From Desulfuromonas sp. SDB (GTDB lineage: Bacteria > SDB-A), in NCBI GenBank assembly GCA_001412365.1, contig LKUE01000381.1, forward strand, positions 1-18,849: a DNA stretch of 18,849 nucleotides, written 5' to 3'. The translations under genes were made by a program, and so were the position numbers. The first letter of the stretch is position 1; every line of letters begins with the position of its first letter. Below, piece after piece: positions 15,248 to 18,849 of this stretch. A model generated the notes under the pieces. The model had not been told where the DNA came from and did no database searches. It worked only from the letters and a program-made list of their open reading frames with translations.

Positions 15248-16055
15248 AACCCTGGCTAGCTTAATAGCACCGGTTAGCCAGCTTATTAAATCAGCCGGGG
15301 ATGTATTAATTGACAAAATTAATTCAGTATCCGGTGTCAGAGAAAAAAACAAACACGACTATGTATCGGATGTAGACCAATATATTGAAGGGTATCTTCA
15401 GCAAAAATTAGAAAAATTATATCCGGAAATTGAATTCATGGGTGAAGAACTCAACAAAGGAAATCAAGATATTCAGGGGCTGCACTGGGTGGTTGATCCT
15501 CTGGACGGAACCACAAATTATCTTCATAAATTTCCGGTTTATTCAATATCCCTGGCTCTGGAAATGAACGAGCAGGTTCTTTTGGGAATGGTTTATAATC
15601 CGGTAAATCAAAATCTCTATTACGGAATAAAAGATCAGGGAGCATATCTAAACGACCAGCCCCTCCAGGTATCTTCCCGCAAAAGGTTTACCGGAGGCTT
15701 ATATGCAACCGGATTTCCTTTCCGCCATCACTTAAATATTGACAAATATTTAGCCAGCTTTAAAAATGTACTGCTGTGTTCTGACGGAATCAGACGATGC
15801 GGCTCAGCAGCATTGGATTTGTGCATGGTGGCAGAAGGAGTGCTGGATGGCTACTGGGAAGACGGATTGTCCCGGTGGGATATTGCCGCAGGAATGTTGA
15901 TAATAAGAGAAGCAGGAGGAGTAGTAAAGGATTTCAAAGGCAAAGATTTCCCTCATATCACTGGAAATGTTATAACTTCCAATGCTGAAATATTCAGCGA
16001 TTTTTATCAGAATGCAATTATTCCATATATAAATTATCAAACCGCGGAGGATTGA
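15228..16055 (+). CDS. Inositol monophosphatase family protein (SuhB-like)
   Basis: A 275-residue Mg2+-dependent sugar-phosphate phosphatase. All three metal motifs are present: GEE (72-74), DPLDGTTN (90-97, the DPxDGTxN signature) and WDIAAG (217-222). Members hydrolyse inositol monophosphate, glycerol phosphate, PAP or fructose bisphosphate; motifs alone do not choose. I start at the ATG at 15228, which has AGGA 5 nt upstream and lies inside the end of purC. The TTG at 15195 would add 11 residues without support. The stop overlaps the next ATG (TGATG). Next to a glucan phosphorylase it might have a sugar-phosphate role, but this is inference. Confidence 0.93.
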   Translation: MNYSNPETLASLIAPVSQLIKSAGDVLIDKINSVSGVREKNKHDYVSDVDQYIEGYLQQKLEKLYPEIEFMGEELNKGNQDIQGLHWVVDPLDGTTNYLHKFPVYSISLALEMNEQVLLGMVYNPVNQNLYYGIKDQGAYLNDQPLQVSSRKRFTGGLYATGFPFRHHLNIDKYLASFKNVLLCSDGIRRCGSAALDLCMVAEGVLDGYWEDGLSRWDIAAGMLIIREAGGVVKDFKGKDFPHITGNVITSNAEIFSDFYQNAIIPYINYQTAED

Positions 16056-18616
16056 TGAAACCTATTAAAATTTTTAAAGTTACCCCTTCCTTACCCGATG
16101 AATTATCCGACTTAGAAACCATCGCCTATAATCTACTATGGGGGTGGAATGAAGAGGCAGTAACTTTGTTTCATCGGATATCCCCTGAAATTTGGGAAAA
16201 ATCAAAGCATAATCCTGTAATGATGCTATCCATGGTCAGTCAGGAACATTATCTTAAACTTTCTAAAGATGAAAGCTTTATCGCCCACATGGAAAGAGTT
16301 ATTAGATTTATGGATTCTTATCTGACCAGCGCAAAGTGGTTTGAAAAAGCATATCCTGAATATGAAAATACCAAGATAGCGTACTTTTCTCTGGAATTCG
16401 GTTTAAATGATTGCTTCCCCAACTATTCCGGAGGATTGGGGGTATTATCCGGAGATCATTTAAAATCATCCGCCGATCTGGGGATACCTTTAGTGGCAGT
16501 TGCCCTGCTTTACGGGCAGGGCTACATGACTCAGTATCTATCTGATGATGGATGGCAGCATGAGAAATACATTGAAAATGATTTTGAAAATCTCCCCATC
16601 AAGCTGCTCACCAATGAAAATCAGGAACCCTTGAAAATTTCAGTTAAAATGGCGGATCGGGAAGTATTTGCAGAAATATGGCTAGTCAAAGTAGGCAATA
16701 TAAGCGTATATGCCCTCAACACCAATATTCCCGAAAACTGCGACGCTGATAAATTTATAACTGAACGGTTGTACGGCGGAGATGAAAACACCCGGATTAT
16801 GCAGGAAATACTAATCGGCATCGGGGGGATGAGAGCATTGAGGAAAGTGGGGATAATGCCCACGGTAGTACATATGAACGAAGGGCACAGCGCTTTTTTG
16901 ATTCTGGAAAGGATCAGGCAGCTGATGAGTGATTTCAATTTAAGTTATCAGGAAGCCAGGCTCATTGCCGCTTCCACCAATGTTTTTACCACTCACACTC
17001 CGGTACCCGCAGGAAATGAAGTTTTTCCCACGGAAATGGTTGAACACTATTTAGGCTATTTCAGGGAAGAGCTCGGTTTAACTAAAGATCAGTTCTTCGA
17101 TTTAGCCAGACAACGACCGGAAAACGATAGTGAACCTTTCAATATGACTGTTCTAGCTTTGAACAATTCTCATTACTGTAATGGGGTCAGTAAACTGCAC
17201 GCTGAAGTTTCCCGGAAGATGTGGTCAAATATTTGGCCTGACCTTCATCATGATGAAATTCCCATTATAAGTATAAAAAACGGCATTCATCCGAACAGCT
17301 GGATTTCCGGGGACATGGCTGAACTTTTCACCAGATATTTGGGACCACGCTGGCTGGAAGAACCCGGAGATCAGGATATATGGCAAAGAATCTCCCAGAT
17401 ACCTGATGCCGAACTGTGGAATACTCATGAACGCCGTAGAGAAAGATTGGTCTCGTTTATCCGCAGAAAGCTTAAAAATGATCTGATTTGCCGGGGCGCT
17501 CAAAAAACTGAAGTTGACCAAGCAGAAGAGGTGCTTCATCCTGATGTTCTTACCATCGGCTTCGCCCGAAGATTTGCCACCTATAAACGGGCAACCTTGC
17601 TGTTCAGAGATATTGCCAGGTTAACCAAAATACTTACCAACCGGGATCATCCGGTTCAAATAATATTCGCGGGGAAAGCTCATCCCCGGGATGACGCAGG
17701 AAAAGACCTTATCCGTCAGATAATCCACATATCCAGAATACCGGAGTTAAGAAGGCATATCGTGTTTATTGAAGATTACGACATCAATGTAGCCCGATAC
17801 CTGGTGCAGGGCTGCGATGTCTGGCTTAATACCCCTAGACGCCCTCTGGAAGCAAGCGGGACCAGCGGAATGAAAGTTCTGTTCAACGGAGGCATCAATC
17901 TGTCCACTCTTGATGGATGGTGGGATGAAGCCTACAATGGCAGAAACGGATGGGCAATAGGTCGGGGGGAAGAATATCAGGATCACTACCTCCAGGACCA
18001 AGTGGAAAGCTTTGCCCTTTATGAACTATTGGAAAACGAGGTAATTCCTAAATTTTACAACCGGGGAAGAGATGGTTTACCCCGAAAATGGATTAGAATG
18101 ATAAAATCTTCCATGCAGCAGTTGTCTCCTATATACAATACCAACCGCATGTTAACTGACTATACCAAATTATGCTACATTTCCGCCCACGGTAACTGGA
18201 ATAAATTGTCTGAACATAATTTTACTAAATCTCATGAGTTAGGACAATGGTGGGATAATATAACACAAAACTGGGATAGTATAAAAATCAATGAAGTTTA
18301 TTCAGACACCCATCATCCCCTGGAAATGGGTCAAGAGTTGGAAGTTAAAGCAACTATAAATCTAGGAAAATTAACTCCTGAAGAAGTCCTGGTAGAAATA
18401 TACTACGGTAAAATATCCGCAACCGGTGAAATTGAAGATTTTAAAACAGTGAAAATGACCGTATCGGAAAGCAATGGAGACTCCAACTATACCTATTCAG
18501 GTAAGATTCCCTGCCAATCCAGCGGCAAGAAAGGATTTTCGGTGAGAATACTGCCTTACCATCAAAATTTATCCAGAAAATTCCTGCCGGGGATGATTCA
18601 CTGGGCTAATAGTTAA
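16055..18616 (+). CDS. glgP: Alpha-glucan (glycogen/maltodextrin) phosphorylase with DUF3417 N-terminal domain
   Basis: An 853-residue GT35 enzyme. It phosphorolyses alpha-1,4-glucans from the non-reducing end, releasing glucose 1-phosphate, with pyridoxal phosphate as cofactor. Residues ~5-110 look like DUF3417 (LSDLETIAYNLLWGWNEEAV), which marks the long bacterial and archaeal type. Catalytic-domain landmarks follow: AYFSLEFGLNDCFPNYSGGLGVLSGDH-like, NEGHSAF, THTPVPAGNEVF, FARRFATYKRA, and the PLP motif EASGTSGMK with Lys607. The C-terminal ~130 residues form a beta-rich extension usual in this type. I start at the ATG at 16055 (GGAGG 4 nt upstream), overlapping the preceding stop by one base. 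It is the last gene of the operon and implies storage or use of glycogen-like polymers. Confidence 0.95.
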   Translation: MKPIKIFKVTPSLPDELSDLETIAYNLLWGWNEEAVTLFHRISPEIWEKSKHNPVMMLSMVSQEHYLKLSKDESFIAHMERVIRFMDSYLTSAKWFEKAYPEYENTKIAYFSLEFGLNDCFPNYSGGLGVLSGDHLKSSADLGIPLVAVALLYGQGYMTQYLSDDGWQHEKYIENDFENLPIKLLTNENQEPLKISVKMADREVFAEIWLVKVGNISVYALNTNIPENCDADKFITERLYGGDENTRIMQEILIGIGGMRALRKVGIMPTVVHMNEGHSAFLILERIRQLMSDFNLSYQEARLIAASTNVFTTHTPVPAGNEVFPTEMVEHYLGYFREELGLTKDQFFDLARQRPENDSEPFNMTVLALNNSHYCNGVSKLHAEVSRKMWSNIWPDLHHDEIPIISIKNGIHPNSWISGDMAELFTRYLGPRWLEEPGDQDIWQRISQIPDAELWNTHERRRERLVSFIRRKLKNDLICRGAQKTEVDQAEEVLHPDVLTIGFARRFATYKRATLLFRDIARLTKILTNRDHPVQIIFAGKAHPRDDAGKDLIRQIIHISRIPELRRHIVFIEDYDINVARYLVQGCDVWLNTPRRPLEASGTSGMKVLFNGGINLSTLDGWWDEAYNGRNGWAIGRGEEYQDHYLQDQVESFALYELLENEVIPKFYNRGRDGLPRKWIRMIKSSMQQLSPIYNTNRMLTDYTKLCYISAHGNWNKLSEHNFTKSHELGQWWDNITQNWDSIKINEVYSDTHHPLEMGQELEVKATINLGKLTPEEVLVEIYYGKISATGEIEDFKTVKMTVSESNGDSNYTYSGKIPCQSSGKKGFSVRILPYHQNLSRKFLPGMIHWANS

Positions 18617-18628
18617 GTTCCATTAAGG

Positions 18629-18657
18629 TTGTAACTGCTTTTCTTGAGTTTTATAAT
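18629..18657 (+). promoter_or_regulatory. Promoter of a non-coding transcript or downstream gene
   Basis: TTGTAA (18629-18634), exactly 17 nt, then a perfect TATAAT (18652-18657). Initiation should be near 18664-18665, so the RNA would begin (A)GGGGAGTAGTACTG. No start codon with a ribosome site or usable ORF follows in the window. Confidence 0.6.
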
Positions 18658-18663
18658 CGAGCT

Positions 18664-18805
18664 AGGGGAGTAGTACTGTTCTCTGAGGTAAATTGTTGTT
18701 TTTCAAAACAGTACCCCCCAGTGTAAATCTCACCTGTGACGAAGTCACACTATCAGAAGATAGCGGCTATCAGAGATAGCTAGCTATCTTCGATAGCTTA
18801 GATGA
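18664..18805 (+). ncRNA. Candidate structured RNA or 5' leader (riboswitch-like)
   Basis: Just after the predicted start site comes GGGGAGTAG, then a perfect 8-bp stem GTACTGTT (18673-18680)/AACAGTAC (18707-18714) closing a 26-nt loop. The GGGG before it faces CCCC after it across an AGTA bulge. AGCTAG (18660-18665) can also pair with CTAGCT (18780-18785), which would close the whole element. GGGGAGTAG resembles the conserved 5' box of the yybP-ykoY manganese riboswitch as I remember it, but I do not find the other conserved yybP-ykoY blocks, so the class is open. It may be the leader of a gene beyond the window. Confidence 0.35.
18735..18798 (+). repeat. Four consecutive small perfect hairpins, three sharing a GATAGC unit
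   Basis: Within 64 nt there are TGTGAC-GAA-GTCACA (18735-18749), CTATC-AGAA-GATAG (18750-18763), GCTATC-AGA-GATAGC (18766-18780) and AGCTATC-TTC-GATAGCT (18782-18798). The last three are near-tandem repeats of a ~16-nt palindromic unit. They may form a row of stem-loops or fold alternatively with each other. Confidence 0.7.
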
Positions 18806-18847
18806 ATAACCAGATAATGATGAATTTATTCAATCATTTCTGGTTAT
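18806..18847 (+). repeat. Long near-perfect hairpin at the window edge
   Basis: Arms ATAACCAGA (18806-18814) and TCTGGTTAT (18839-18847) pair over 9 bp, then AATGAT/ATCATT over 6 bp, then GAA/TTC over 3 bp around a TTTA loop. There is one bulged base on each side (T18815, A18832). No T-run follows before the window ends, so an intrinsic terminator cannot be claimed. It could be an expression platform or a small palindromic element. Confidence 0.65.
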
Positions 18848-18849
18848 GA

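Noticed and set aside
18673-18714. Intrinsic terminator for glgP at the GTACTGTT/AACAGTAC stem.
   Set aside because: The stem is followed by a C-run and not a T-run, and its loop is 26 nt, so it is a poor terminator.
18735-18798. CRISPR array.
   Set aside because: The units are 14-17 nt palindromes without spacers, and there are no cas genes.

Overview
The window is low-GC DNA (roughly 38-40% by eye, not counted), almost fully coding, and reads as a chromosomal segment of a diderm bacterium. The evidence is short export signals, a probable outer-membrane beta-barrel protein, and an NHL-repeat protein ending in a FlgD-like Ig domain. That exported set, a glutamate-mutase-L-like ATPase and a long-form alpha-glucan phosphorylase together suggest an uncultivated, probably anaerobic lineage near the FCB / WOR-3 / Cloacimonadota type. 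This placement is an impression from gene style and not a proof. I see no phage, transposase, CRISPR array or toxin-antitoxin genes.

Layout. (1) 36-1672, minus strand: a compact mixed RNA/protein operon read tRNA-Lys(CTT), tRNA-Arg(ACG), tadA, nitroreductase, tRNA-Ser(CGA). TadA deaminates A34 of exactly the tRNA-Arg(ACG) encoded 19 nt upstream of it, so substrate and enzyme appear to share a transcript. (2) 1738-8556, plus strand: four exported or envelope genes of unknown role. They are a degenerate transglutaminase-like protein, a transglutaminase-like protein with a complete Cys-His-Asp triad, an NHL/FlgD-Ig protein, and a putative beta-barrel protein whose signal peptide is only in frame if translation starts at a non-canonical ATT. 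(3) 8568-10675: argS with a half-size EamA/DMT transporter overlapping it by one base. (4) 10720-18616: a tight six-gene run comprising a MutL/GlmL-like ASKHA ATPase, a barrel-sandwich/KOW protein, recO, purC, an inositol-monophosphatase-family gene and alpha-glucan phosphorylase. Its -10 box (TATAAT) lies so close to the first GTG that the mRNA would be leaderless. (5) 18617-18849: non-coding, with a good promoter, a GGGGAGTAG-led stem, four consecutive small hairpins and a long hairpin at the window edge. This looks like a structured RNA or the leader of a gene beyond the window.

The best leads for something undescribed are the ATPase plus barrel-sandwich/KOW pair (10720-13619), the paired dead and live transglutaminases (1738-5493), the tRNA-Arg/tadA coupling, the AUU start at about 6961, and the structured RNA at the right end.
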